Assembly: GCA_036380715.1 (NCBI GenBank)
Contig: DASVEF010000228.1
Location: forward strand, 1 to 50,645
Length of the DNA: 50,645 bases
Reading direction: 5' to 3'
From: UBA5704 sp036380715
GTDB taxonomy: Bacteria; Acidobacteriota; Thermoanaerobaculia; Multivoradales; UBA5704
Shown: positions 42,962 through 50,645 of the stretch, one piece after another
Layout of the letters: each line of letters begins with the position of its first letter
How positions within the stretch are numbered: position 1 is the first letter of the stretch
Position numbers and translations under genes: made by a program
The notes under the pieces: generated by a model
The model's input: only the letters and a program-made list of their open reading frames with translations
Database searches by the model: none
Told to the model about the DNA's origin: nothing

Positions 42962-43354
42962 TTATCGGCTCTCACGGGTCCACGCCTCCGAAACTTCGCG
43001 CCCGCGTGCGAGGTCGTCGACGACCAGGATGAGCTGGTGATCGTGGTCGCTGTAGAGGACTTCGATATTGACCCCGGCCTCCGCCATCCGGCGCGTGAGC
43101 AGGCCGAGCTGCCCGGGCACGTCCTGTTTCAATCGCTGAACGAGCACTTCCCGTTCCGCGAGAACTCGGATGCCCGCGGCCTCCAGCGCCCTGCGGGCGG
43201 CGGTTCCATCCGCGAAGAGGAAGTGGGCGATGCCGCGGCCGTCCACCACCCAGGCCCCTCCCCCTTCGACGCTCACCCCGGCGCGGCCCAAAGCCTCTCC
43301 CATCTCGGCGAGAGCGCCCGGCCGGTTGTCCAGGATGATGGCCAGATCCTTCAT
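42962..43354 (-). CDS. Tandem ACT-domain protein
   Basis: A 130-residue protein made of two ACT domains (MKDLAIILDNRPGALAEMGE, then RLKQDVPGQLGLLTRRMAEA and GVNIEVLYSDHDHQLILVVD). ACT pairs bind amino acids or related ligands and tune partner enzymes. The ATG at 43354 is chosen because AGGAGGTGA lies 8 bases upstream; an in-frame GTG 12 bases earlier overlaps that site. It is divergent from the exonuclease gene. The ligand is unknown. Confidence 0.85.
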   Translation of the reverse strand: MKDLAIILDNRPGALAEMGEALGRAGVSVEGGGAWVVDGRGIAHFLFADGTAARRALEAAGIRVLAEREVLVQRLKQDVPGQLGLLTRRMAEAGVNIEVLYSDHDHQLILVVDDLARGREVSEAWTRESR

Positions 43355-43429
43355 GGTTGCAATCACCTCCTGCTCGCGTCAGTCTATCGCGAAGGCCGCC
43401 TGCCGCCTTTGCGGCCGAAATGACTTCCG

Positions 43430-44281
43430 ATGATGGTTCATCTCCTCGACGGCACGTACGAGCTGTTCCGTCACTACTACGGCCGGCGCCGCTTCGACCA
43501 GGGCCAGCAGGGCAAGGGTGCGCCTTTCGGGGCCGTGACCGGCGTGCTGCACACGGTGCTGGAAATGATCGAGAAGGGGGCGACGCACCTCGGTGTGGCG
43601 ACCGACCACGTCATCGAGTCCTTCCGGAACCGTCTCTGGCCCGGCTACAAGACGTCGCAAGGCGTCGAGCGCTCGCTCCTCGCGCAGTTCCATCCCCTGG
43701 AAGAGGCCCTTGCCGCCATGGGCGTCGCGGTCTGGCCCATGATCGAGCTGGAGGCGGACGACGCGCTCGCCTCCGCCGCCCGCATCGCCGCGGACGACGA
43801 AAGCGTGCAGAAGGTCTGCATCTGGACGCCCGACAAGGATCTGGCTCAGTGCGTCCGCGGAGACCGGGTGGTGCAGGTCGACCGTCGAGGGAAGAAGATC
43901 CTCGCGGCGGACGGAGTCCGCGAGAAGTTCGGAGTCGACCCCATCTTGATCCCCGACTTCCTGGGCCTCGTCGGTGACGCCGCGGACGGCTATCCAGGCA
44001 TTCCTGGCATCGGCCGCAGGACGGCGGCACGGCTTCTCAACCACTACGGCATCCTCGAGAGCTTTCCCCCCGATGTCTTGCGAGACCATCGCGACCTGGC
44101 GCTGCGATTCAAGGATCTGGCGACGCTCAGGGCCGACGCGCCCCTCTTTCGCGACGCCGACGAGCTGCGTTGGCGCGGCCCCACCTCCGCGTTCGCCGCG
44201 TATGCGGAGCGCCTCGGCGACGCTCGCCTGCTGCAGCGCTGCCTCGGCGCTCCCGCTGGCGCGGCGACCCGGACATCCTGA
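43430..44281 (+). CDS. 5'-3' exonuclease (PolA N-terminal/FEN-like)
   Basis: A 283-residue stand-alone 5'-3' exonuclease related to the N-terminal domain of DNA polymerase I. Landmarks are MVHLLDGTYELFRHYYG, YKTSQGVERSLLAQFHPLEE, the acidic EADDALASAARIAA and CIWTPDKDLAQCV motifs, and the helix-hairpin-helix PGIPGIGRRTAARLLNHYG. It likely removes flaps or RNA primers. Two adjacent ATGs at 43430 and 43433 are possible starts; neither has a strong Shine-Dalgarno. It is convergent with the HAF gene. Confidence 0.9.
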   Translation: MMVHLLDGTYELFRHYYGRRRFDQGQQGKGAPFGAVTGVLHTVLEMIEKGATHLGVATDHVIESFRNRLWPGYKTSQGVERSLLAQFHPLEEALAAMGVAVWPMIELEADDALASAARIAADDESVQKVCIWTPDKDLAQCVRGDRVVQVDRRGKKILAADGVREKFGVDPILIPDFLGLVGDAADGYPGIPGIGRRTAARLLNHYGILESFPPDVLRDHRDLALRFKDLATLRADAPLFRDADELRWRGPTSAFAAYAERLGDARLLQRCLGAPAGAATRTS

Positions 44282-44327
44282 AGGACATCTGGATCAGGGG
44301 GCGCAAACATTGCGCCCCCTCACCCTG

Positions 44328-45494
44328 CTACCGGATCGGAGTCGCCAGGAACGCCGGCCGCTCGCCGGTGAGCGGATCGAAAGCCCTGCCGGTGATCTCT
44401 CCACGATCATTGATGTCCTGGGCGGTGGTGAGAACGCCGGCATAGCCGGGCGCGACGAGCGTGTTGAGGTCCTTCATGACGCCGTCTTCCCAGAGGAAGG
44501 CGCGGCAGTTGCCGGCCGCGTCGCACGAGATGCCGACCACCTGGCCCCGTTCGTTGATGCCGTGGGCTTCGCTGTACACGTCGCCCGGAAGCGTGCCGAG
44601 ATTCTGGATGCCGTCGCGCCGGGTCCAGAGGAACGCGCGGAGCTGCGGGTTGTCGGGATCGCTGCCCGGCAGGCTGGCAAACCCGACGACTTCGCCCTGT
44701 TGGTTGATGGCCATCGGCGTGTTCCAGTGCTCCTCTCCCAGGTTGCCGAGGTCCGTCACCGTTCCCTTTTCCCAGAGCACGGCGTGAGCGGCGGTGAGTC
44801 TTCCGACCGCCTGGTCGCAAGTGCCCGAGATGCCGACGACCTGGCCCTTGTTGTTGATCGCCGTGGCGGCGCCGGAGGTGTCGCCGGGGAGCGGAGGGAG
44901 CTCCTGGATCTGGTCGTTTTTAGGCTCCCAGAGGACAGCCCGGAACTGCAGGACCTGGGGCGGGACGCAGGTCGGGTCGTGCACGGTGTTCTCGGCCCAG
45001 CCGACGACCTGGCCCCGGTTGTTGGCGGCGGCGGCGAAGCCGTTGTTTCCTCCCAGCGTGGGAAGCGCCCTCATCACGCCCTTTTCCCATACGAACCCGA
45101 GACAGGTGTAGCCGGTGGCAGTCGCCGCCGGGAAGAAAGCGGCGCAGCTCCAGTTTTCTCCCAACGGGTCCGGATTGGCCGTTTGAGAGATGCCCACGAT
45201 CAGGCCCCGGTTGTTTTTCACCGGCCACGCCACGCTGCTGTTGGGGCCTCCGAGCGTGCCGAGGTCGAAAATTGATTCATCGATCCACAGGGTGGCGTGC
45301 CGGGTCTGGTTTCCCGCCAGGTTGGAGTAGCCCGCCACCCAGCCCCGGTTGTTGATGCTGTTTCCTCGGCTGACCGTCCCGCCGAGCGAGGGGAGGTTCG
45401 TGACGCGGTAGTTACCTTCATGGGCGCTGGCATGGGCCACTCCAGCCAGCAACGCGGAAGCGAGGACTACGGATCGTGCGATCAGAGTTTTCAT
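44328..45494 (-). CDS. HAF-repeat secreted protein
   Basis: A 388-residue exported protein with a signal peptide (SVVLASALLAGVAHASA) and about seven repeats of the HAF type: an LGTLGG-like turn, then AxxINNRGQVVGxS and HAxLWxxG (for example INNRGWVAGYSNLAGNQTRH and INERGQVVGISCDAAGNCRA). These repeats build a beta-propeller-like fold in secreted bacterial proteins of unknown role. GAAGGAGG precedes the ATG at 45494; a longer upstream frame has no ribosome-binding site. A 50-bp piece of its 3' part is duplicated at 42904-42953. Confidence 0.88.
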   Translation of the reverse strand: MKTLIARSVVLASALLAGVAHASAHEGNYRVTNLPSLGGTVSRGNSINNRGWVAGYSNLAGNQTRHATLWIDESIFDLGTLGGPNSSVAWPVKNNRGLIVGISQTANPDPLGENWSCAAFFPAATATGYTCLGFVWEKGVMRALPTLGGNNGFAAAANNRGQVVGWAENTVHDPTCVPPQVLQFRAVLWEPKNDQIQELPPLPGDTSGAATAINNKGQVVGISGTCDQAVGRLTAAHAVLWEKGTVTDLGNLGEEHWNTPMAINQQGEVVGFASLPGSDPDNPQLRAFLWTRRDGIQNLGTLPGDVYSEAHGINERGQVVGISCDAAGNCRAFLWEDGVMKDLNTLVAPGYAGVLTTAQDINDRGEITGRAFDPLTGERPAFLATPIR

Positions 45495-45660
45495 GTTTGC
45501 CTCCTTCGGGCACCGGACACTCTGCGACAGCGCGAGTGCACAGAGGGACCTTAGGGCTTCGCTCATGGGATTGCTCGCCATTTCCGGACGCTGAATCGAT
45601 CGAAATTACGCGTCCGAATCCGGCGAGACGGAGCCTGTCAGAATGGTGTAGATTCAGGGC

Positions 45661-47136
45661 ATGCTCGAGCCGATCGGCCTTCCCCCGTCGCTCCCCGCCT
45701 CCATCTGCCAGCGCGCGCTCGACGCACGCGATGTGCGCTTCGACGGTCTCTTCTTCGTCGGGATCGTCACGACCGGGATCTATTGCCGGCCGACCTGCCC
45801 GTCGCGGAGGGCGGATCCCGATCACAGGCGGTTCTTCAACTCCGCCGCCGCGGCCGAGCACGCGGGGTTCCGGCCCTGTCTCCGGTGCCGTCCGGAGCTG
45901 GCCCCGGGGCGGACGCCGATCGATGCGGTGTCACGCCTCGCGTACAAGGCCGCGCACCGCATCGGCGCCGGCGCGCTGAACGGCCGGAGTGTGGCGGACC
46001 TGGCCGCGGAGCTGGGGGTGAGCGAGCGGCACCTCCGGCGCGCGTTGCGGCGCGAGCTCGGAGTGTCGCCGGTCGAGCTCGCGCAGACGCACCGCCTGCT
46101 GCTCGCCAAGCGCCTCCTCGCCGAGACCGCGCTCTCGGTGACCGACATCGCCTTCGCGAGCGGCTTCGAAAGCCTGCGCCGCTTCAACGTCGCCTTCCGC
46201 GAGCGATACGGGATGAATCCCAGCACTCTGCGCCGGCCATCGCTGGCGAGAGCAGATTCACCGAGCGATCTCCTGCGCATGACGCTCGCCTACCGGCCGC
46301 CGCTGGCCTGGGACGTGCTCACCGCCTTTCTGCGGCGCGACGCAACGCCGGGAGTCGAGATCGTAGAGGGCCGCCGCTACGGCCGCACGGTGCGGCTCGA
46401 CGGGCGGAGCGGCGTCGTCTTCGCGGAGGATTCTCCGGCGGAGACCCACGTGAAGGTCGACATTTCGCCGTCGCTCCTTCCTGTGCTCATGCCCCTGCTC
46501 GCGCGGCTCCGGCAGCTCTTCGACCTCGACGCGCAGCCCGCGGTCGTGGACGCACATCTCGAACGAGGCGGGCTTGCCGCGCTCGTCCGCCAGCGGCGCG
46601 GCGTGCGCCTCCCGGGCGCGATCGATGGTTTCGAGGTCGGCTTTCGCGCGCTGCTCCGCGGCGCGGCGTCCTCGGAGGCGAGGACGCGTGAGCTTGCCGG
46701 CCGCGTCGCGGAGGCCCTGGGGGAGCCGCTCGACACGGGGTTTCCGGCGCTCAACCGGCTGGCGCCGAGCGCGGAGCGTGTGGTCGACGCGGGAGCGCCT
46801 GGCCTCGTGGCGGCTGGCGTGCCGCGGCGGTGCGCGGAAGTCATCCTGGCCTTCGCGCGGGCGGTCGCCGGCGGAGCGCTGCGGCTGGACCCGGGGAACG
46901 ACGTGGCCGAGACGCATCGCGCGCTGATGGAGATCGCCGGCGTGGACGAACGGCTCGCGACGACGATCGTGATGCGCGCGCTGTACTGGCCGGATGCGTT
47001 TCCCTCCTCAGACCATGCTCTCCAGGACGCGGCAGGCGCGGCGAGCCCGCGGGCCCTCCGCGCGCGAGCGGAGAAGTGGCGCCCCTGGCGGGCCTATGCG
47101 GCCCTGCACCTCTGGCTGCAGCAAGGCGAGCGCTGA
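45661..47136 (+). CDS. alkA: Ada-AraC-AlkA fusion: alkylation repair regulator and 3-methyladenine glycosylase
   Basis: A 491-residue fusion. The N-terminal Ada-type zinc domain has C42, C46, C73 and C76 (TGIYCRPTCPSRR and FRPCLRCRPE); its Cys42 can accept methyl groups from phosphotriesters. An AraC DNA-binding domain follows at about 95-195 (LAAELGVSERHLRRALRREL). Then come AlkA_N and an HhH-GPD glycosylase domain (about 300-491) with LMEIAGVDERLATTIVMRAL and the catalytic Asp in DAFPSSDHALQDA. It should both sense alkylation and excise 3-methyladenine. The ATG at 45661 has only a weak AGGGC. No separate ogt is nearby. Confidence 0.93.
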   Translation: MLEPIGLPPSLPASICQRALDARDVRFDGLFFVGIVTTGIYCRPTCPSRRADPDHRRFFNSAAAAEHAGFRPCLRCRPELAPGRTPIDAVSRLAYKAAHRIGAGALNGRSVADLAAELGVSERHLRRALRRELGVSPVELAQTHRLLLAKRLLAETALSVTDIAFASGFESLRRFNVAFRERYGMNPSTLRRPSLARADSPSDLLRMTLAYRPPLAWDVLTAFLRRDATPGVEIVEGRRYGRTVRLDGRSGVVFAEDSPAETHVKVDISPSLLPVLMPLLARLRQLFDLDAQPAVVDAHLERGGLAALVRQRRGVRLPGAIDGFEVGFRALLRGAASSEARTRELAGRVAEALGEPLDTGFPALNRLAPSAERVVDAGAPGLVAAGVPRRCAEVILAFARAVAGGALRLDPGNDVAETHRALMEIAGVDERLATTIVMRALYWPDAFPSSDHALQDAAGAASPRALRARAEKWRPWRAYAALHLWLQQGER

Positions 47137-47290
47137 ACCCTCACCCCCCTGGCCCCTCTCCCGTCACCGGGAGAGGGGAAAACACAGAAGAGAGAAGGGA
47201 TTGGGTGGGGGCGCCCCTCTCCCGGTGACGGGAGAGGGGACGGGGGTGAGGGCCGCAACGGCGACTGTACGAGGATTTCTGAGACACCCT
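47137..47290. mobile_element. Left-truncated relative of the MITE-like element at 31036-31226
   Basis: The right two thirds nearly match 31075-31226, including AAAACACAGAAGAGAGAAGG, the GACTGTACGAGGA stretch and the right end GAGACACCCT (47281-47290). The left terminal repeat is missing and the element begins at the stop codon of the alkA-type gene. Confidence 0.75.
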
Positions 47291-47356
47291 CTGAAGGAGA
47301 GCTAGCCAGCCGGCTCAAGGCGTTCAATGGGACCTGGCAGAAGGCCCCGACTTCCC

Positions 47357-48916
47357 CTACCGGCGGATGAAGGCCCGGATATCCGCCGAGAGGGCTGCGA
47401 GCGACGGCTCGTGGAGGTACATCATGTGGCCGCCGAAGTAGTTCCTGAGAGTGATCCGGTCCCGGGCGATGCCGCTGTGATCGAAGGTGTGCTCCACGCC
47501 GAAGAAGGTCGTCGTCAGGTCGTGGTAGCCGCTCGCCACGAAGATCCGGAAATCCTGATTGGTGGCCGCCGCCTGCGAGAGGTAGGAGGTGGTGTCGAGA
47601 AAGCCGGCGAAGGCCGATTGCTGGCCCGCGGGACGCTTCCAGGAGCCGCCCGCCCGCTCGGCGAACACCTCGTAGCTCTCCCCCATGTCCACCTTCAGCT
47701 CATCGGTCAGGTAGCTGTTGATCGCCGTCACGAAGGGGCCGGCGATGCCGAACAGGAACGGGTCCCAGGCGACGAACTCACCGGCTTCGTCAGGATCCTT
47801 GCCGCGGAAGCGCGTATCGTGGATCGCCAGAGTCTCGCCGCGATCGCGCAGCAGCTCCTTGAGGAAGCGGTCCACCGGAACCCGCAGACGGCTGCGGCGC
47901 AGGTAGGATTCGGAGAGGCCGGTGAAGCGATGGAGCTTGGCCGCGACCGCCGCGGTCGCCTCCTCGGACAGGGAGTCGCCCCGGAAGAGCGCCGTCAAGT
48001 ACTCGGTGGCGGCGAACTCGCGCGCTTCGGCAAGGAAGGCCTCGAAGTCGGCCGGCTTGTCCGGGAGCTGGTTGTGATAGTAGGCCGTCGCCGCGTAGGT
48101 CGGCAGGCCGGTCGCGTAGGCGAGGTCGTTGCCCGGCGCGCCGGAGAGGAAGATGCGGACGTCGAGCGCGGAGGAGAGGAGGATCACCCCGTTCAAGGCG
48201 ACGCCGTCGAGCAGGTCCAGCGCCAGCTCCCGGACCAGCAAGCTGGCGCGGATGGTGCCGTAGCTCTCGCCGGCCAGGTACTTCGGCGAGCTCCAGCGGC
48301 GGTGGCGGGTCAGGTAGGTGCGGATGAAGTCGGCCATCGAGGCGGCGTCCTCATCGACGCCCCAGTAGTCCTCCGCCTTGCCCTCTCCCAGCGCGCGGCT
48401 GTAGCCCGTGCCGATGGGATCGACGAACACGAGGTCGGAGACGTCGAGCAGGCTGTGGGGATTTGGGCGCATCGCATACGGCGGGCCTCCGGCGGAGAGA
48501 GGATCGGAGCCCAGGTCGAGCCGGGAGGGGCCGAAAGCGCCGAGGTGGAGCCAGACCGCGGTCGAGCCCGGGCCGCCGTTGAAGAGGAAAGTAATGGGCC
48601 GCCGTGACGGATCGTCCACCCCGTCGAGCAGGTAGGAGATGGTGAAGACGCTCGCCTTCGGCGCACCCTTGTCGTCCTGGAGGAAGGTCTCGCCCGCGAC
48701 GGCCCGGTAGCGCAACGTCTTGCCGCCGATCTCGAGGGTGTGGCGGGTGACGAACTCCTTCGGGCCCTTCTGCGGGGACGCGGGCTGCGCCGACGGCTGC
48801 TCCGGCGAGCTCTTGGCTCCACCGTGGGCGCCATGGCCATGGCCCTGGGCGGCCAGCAGGCAGGGGACGAGGAGAGCGGATGCAAAGAGGCAGGCGAGGC
48901 TCGATCGGCTCGGCAT
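47357..48916 (-). CDS. Secreted serine carboxypeptidase, S10 family
   Basis: A 519-residue exported peptidase with a signal peptide (SLACLFASALLVPCLLAAQG) and a His/Gly/Ser/Pro-rich linker to about residue 55. S10 landmarks are FLFNGGPGSTAVWLHLGAFG (oxyanion loop), YLAGESYGTIRA (nucleophile Ser218), IFVASGYHDLTTTF (Asp) and YFGGHMMYLHEPSL (His). The catalytic triad is complete. AAAGGAG precedes the ATG at 48916. It probably trims C-terminal residues from extracellular peptides. It appears monocistronic; a repeat lies downstream. Confidence 0.93.
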   Translation of the reverse strand: MPSRSSLACLFASALLVPCLLAAQGHGHGAHGGAKSSPEQPSAQPASPQKGPKEFVTRHTLEIGGKTLRYRAVAGETFLQDDKGAPKASVFTISYLLDGVDDPSRRPITFLFNGGPGSTAVWLHLGAFGPSRLDLGSDPLSAGGPPYAMRPNPHSLLDVSDLVFVDPIGTGYSRALGEGKAEDYWGVDEDAASMADFIRTYLTRHRRWSSPKYLAGESYGTIRASLLVRELALDLLDGVALNGVILLSSALDVRIFLSGAPGNDLAYATGLPTYAATAYYHNQLPDKPADFEAFLAEAREFAATEYLTALFRGDSLSEEATAAVAAKLHRFTGLSESYLRRSRLRVPVDRFLKELLRDRGETLAIHDTRFRGKDPDEAGEFVAWDPFLFGIAGPFVTAINSYLTDELKVDMGESYEVFAERAGGSWKRPAGQQSAFAGFLDTTSYLSQAAATNQDFRIFVASGYHDLTTTFFGVEHTFDHSGIARDRITLRNYFGGHMMYLHEPSLAALSADIRAFIRR

Positions 48917-49088
48917 GGGTAGCTCCTTTCAGGGACTGAGTACGAATCCTGGAAAGGCAGGTTGCACCGAGGCTCGACGTCGACGGCGCTGCGGCGCATC
49001 CTTCTCCTCTCCCGCACATGACCGCTCGCACCCTCCGGCACCACTTGTCGAGGTCCAGAGCCCCATCGGCATCCTATAAACACGCGGA

Positions 49089-49116
49089 TTGACGAAACCG
49101 GAAATGGGCGTATGAT
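49089..49116 (+). promoter_or_regulatory. Sigma-70-type promoter of the P-loop kinase gene
   Basis: TTGACG (49089-49094) and TATGAT (49111-49116) are separated by 16 bases. It lies about 60 bases before the GTG at 49176. Confidence 0.6.
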
Positions 49117-49175
49117 CGCCGTAAGTACCGAGACTGGAGTGAGATAGCGTTTGGAGAGGGTGAGACGGAGAAGCT

Positions 49176-49760
49176 GTGGCAGAGGTTCGGCGGTTTCCGC
49201 TTCGCAGGTGTCCTGTGATCTTGATCATCAACGGTGCATTCGGCGTAGGCAAGACGACCGTCTCTGGCCTGATCCGCCGTGCGGTTCCTGGCAGCCTTGT
49301 CTACGACCCGGAGCTTGCGGGTTGGGCTCTCCAGCGGCTTTCTCGCTGGGTTCACATGCGCGGCGCGGGAACCGACGATTTTCAAGACATCGAGCTGTGG
49401 CGCAAGTCGGCGGTCGCCGGAGCGAGGTTGGTTCGGGCTGTGGCGCGAGGGCCGGTCGTCGTGCCGATGGCATTCAGTCGCCGAGACTACTTCGATGAGG
49501 TCATCGCGGGGATGTGCGTGCTTGATTCGACCGTGAGGGTCTTCTGCCTACGGGCGGGGATGCCGACGATACTCGGGCGCTTGGCGATGCGCGGGGACGT
49601 GAGCGGGGGCGGGAGTGAGTGGGTTGTGCGGAAGGCGCGTGCGTGTGTCGCGGCGCACGAGGATGAGCATTTCGGTGAGCCGATCGATGCAGAGCAGCGG
49701 AGTGCGTGGGAAGTCGCGCAGGAGATCCTCGATCGTCTCGGACTCCCTTGCTCGGATTAG
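49176..49760 (+). CDS. P-loop kinase-like ATPase (AAA_33/TmrB-like)
   Basis: A 194-residue nucleoside/nucleotide kinase-like protein. Walker A is NGAFGVGKTT. The rest resembles small TmrB-type or AAA_33 ATPases (for example PVVVPMAFSRRDYFDEVIAG and HEDEHFGEPIDAEQRSAWEV). The GTG at 49176 follows GGAGAAGCT; a GTG at 49215 would start at ILIINGAFGVGKTT and is closer to the family N terminus. The phosphate acceptor cannot be deduced. It is followed after 24 bases by the VOC gene, so the two are probably one transcript. Confidence 0.8.
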   Translation: MAEVRRFPLRRCPVILIINGAFGVGKTTVSGLIRRAVPGSLVYDPELAGWALQRLSRWVHMRGAGTDDFQDIELWRKSAVAGARLVRAVARGPVVVPMAFSRRDYFDEVIAGMCVLDSTVRVFCLRAGMPTILGRLAMRGDVSGGGSEWVVRKARACVAAHEDEHFGEPIDAEQRSAWEVAQEILDRLGLPCSD

Positions 49761-49784
49761 TAGGTGACCTTGAGGAGTGACTGA

Positions 49785-50189
49785 ATGCGACTCGACATCT
49801 ATGTCAACTATCGCGGGAGCTGCGAGCAGGCGTTCCGCTTCTACGAGCAACGCCTGGGCGGCAGGATCACTGGGATGGTCCGGCATGCGGAACAGCCCAA
49901 TCCGAGCATACCGGCCGACTGGCAGGAGAAAGTCCTTCACGCCCGCATCGAGATCGGCACGACGGTTCTGATGGGTGCGGACATTCCGCAGGCCGAACCT
50001 ATGCGGAGCGCCTATCTCACACTCTCTCTGGATCGTGAGGAGGACGCGGAGCGGGTATATGCCCTGCTTGCGGACGGTGGCGAGATCTTCATGGAAATGG
50101 AAAAGACAGCCTTCGCCAACCGTTTCGCGATGCTACGCGACAGGTTCGGCACGTCTTGGATGCTTCTCCATCAACCCGAATCCACATGA
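49785..50189 (+). CDS. VOC/PhnB-like superfamily protein
   Basis: A 134-residue protein of the vicinal-oxygen-chelate fold, PhnB type (MRLDIYVNYRGSCEQAFRFY, then AYLTLSLDREEDAERVYALL and a C-terminal RFAMLRDRFGTSWMLLHQ). Members include glyoxalase, dioxygenase and antibiotic-binding proteins, but the PhnB-like group has no firm reaction. GAGGAG precedes the ATG at 49785. Confidence 0.85.
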   Translation: MRLDIYVNYRGSCEQAFRFYEQRLGGRITGMVRHAEQPNPSIPADWQEKVLHARIEIGTTVLMGADIPQAEPMRSAYLTLSLDREEDAERVYALLADGGEIFMEMEKTAFANRFAMLRDRFGTSWMLLHQPEST

Positions 50190-50369
50190 CGTCCGGAGGC
50201 GGCGAAGAAGGTCCCTGGGGCGAGGCTGCTCCCGGAGGGCGATGTCCAGCTTCCATCAGGGTGGGGCGTCCACGCCGGGAGCTCCATGCCTCCTAGCGTC
50301 ACCTACTTCACGTCACCCGAAGGGGAGTAAGATGTGCGGCTAACCACCGCCGTGACAAACGATCCTGTG

Positions 50370-50645
50370 ATGAGAGCTCCCGACGCAATCCCAATCCGAT
50401 GGAGCACGGTCGTGGAGTCGCTGACCCGGCCCTACCGGGTAACCCTTTCCATGGTCGTGCTCGTTTTGCTGGTTCCTTTCTACGTGTTCATTCCCGAGCT
50501 GATGCCTGGCCGGACACTGCACAGCCCCGAGCTGGCTTGGGACCGCGTCATCCCCCTACAGCCCGCCTGGGCGCTGGTCTACGCAGCGCTCTATCTGTTC
50601 CTGATTCTGCTCCCGGTGCTGGTCGTGCGCCAGGAGGAGCAGATC
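50370..50645 (+). CDS. PAP2-like membrane phosphatase/transferase, N-terminal fragment
   Basis: At least 92 codons open to the window end. Two hydrophobic helices are visible (LSMVVLVLLVPFYVFIPELM and LVYAALYLFLILLPVLVV) with DRVIPLQPAW between them, as in PAP2_3 (inositol phosphorylceramide synthase-like) proteins. The catalytic motifs would lie beyond the window. Starts at GTG 50352, GTG 50367 and ATG 50370 are in one frame. A strong AGGGGAG precedes a three-codon mini-frame (ATG at 50331) rather than this gene. Confidence 0.65.
   Translation, partial: MRAPDAIPIRWSTVVESLTRPYRVTLSMVVLVLLVPFYVFIPELMPGRTLHSPELAWDRVIPLQPAWALVYAALYLFLILLPVLVVRQEEQI

Noticed and set aside
50331..50342. Three-codon mini-frame (Met-Cys-Gly) with a strong Shine-Dalgarno before the PAP2-like gene
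   Set aside because: Too short to claim as a leader peptide; noted only under the PAP2-like entry.

Overview
The window is about 50.6 kb of GC-rich bacterial chromosome. The mix of genes fits an Acidobacteriota member, perhaps Thermoanaerobaculia or a neighbour: a very large SBBP-repeat protein ending in a FIMAH-like domain, an HAF-repeat protein, a TPR protein with an N-terminal Cys-rich motif, lipoprotein sulfatase-like enzymes, a tilS-hpt-ftsH-folP-cdaA-cdaR-glmM operon, and many copies of a CCCTCACC/GGGAGAGGG palindromic repeat. The phylum is inferred from gene content, not from a marker-gene comparison.

Region 1 (1-4 kb) holds a gene fragment, a DinB-fold protein, a DoxX-like membrane protein bracketed by a 30-bp direct repeat, and a DUF885 protein. 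Region 2 (4.1-13.3 kb) is a metabolic/redox/stress island built around a PAS-LuxR regulator. On its left is a leftward unit: Rieske ferredoxin, aconitase, DUF488, a transaldolase remnant and a SemiSWEET transporter. On its right is a rightward unit: AhpD-like protein, GAPDH, a FAD-oxidoreductase remnant, Rnk and a GAF-GAF histidine kinase. Both units carry the same roughly 44-bp element about 107 bp before their first start codon, which suggests one regulon.

Region 3 (13.3-24.3 kb, mostly leftward) is the housekeeping core. A tRNA with anticodon CAT leads tilS, hpt, ftsH, folP and then cdaA-cdaR-glmM, which link c-di-AMP synthesis to cell-wall precursor synthesis. Upstream are an ArsR regulator, superoxide dismutase, and a tRNA-Val/tRNA-Asp/rpmG unit with a clear promoter and terminator. 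A 16-copy 21-bp tandem array lies beside glmM.

Region 4 (24.3-31 kb) holds a sulfatase-like lipoprotein, a palindromic mobile-type element, an ECF-like sigma factor whose Shine-Dalgarno sits in a hairpin, an HDAC-family deacetylase, a secreted Ig-like protein and a GT-C-type membrane protein. Region 5 (31-34.9 kb) is accessory DNA: a MITE-like element with a 5-bp target duplication, a PIN toxin pair, a RES/Xre toxin-antitoxin pair, a second 21-bp-period tandem array, a dispersed 155-bp repeat and an XRE regulator.

Region 6 (34.9-50.6 kb) carries the 1670-residue SBBP protein with an AT-rich promoter. It continues with a frameshifted TPR gene next to two small secreted proteins (one with 19 cysteines in the mature part), an ACT protein, a 5'-3' exonuclease, the HAF protein, an Ada-AraC-AlkA repair fusion, an S10 carboxypeptidase, a P-loop kinase, a VOC protein and the start of a PAP2-like membrane protein. 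No rRNA, CRISPR array, IS transposase or prophage was seen.
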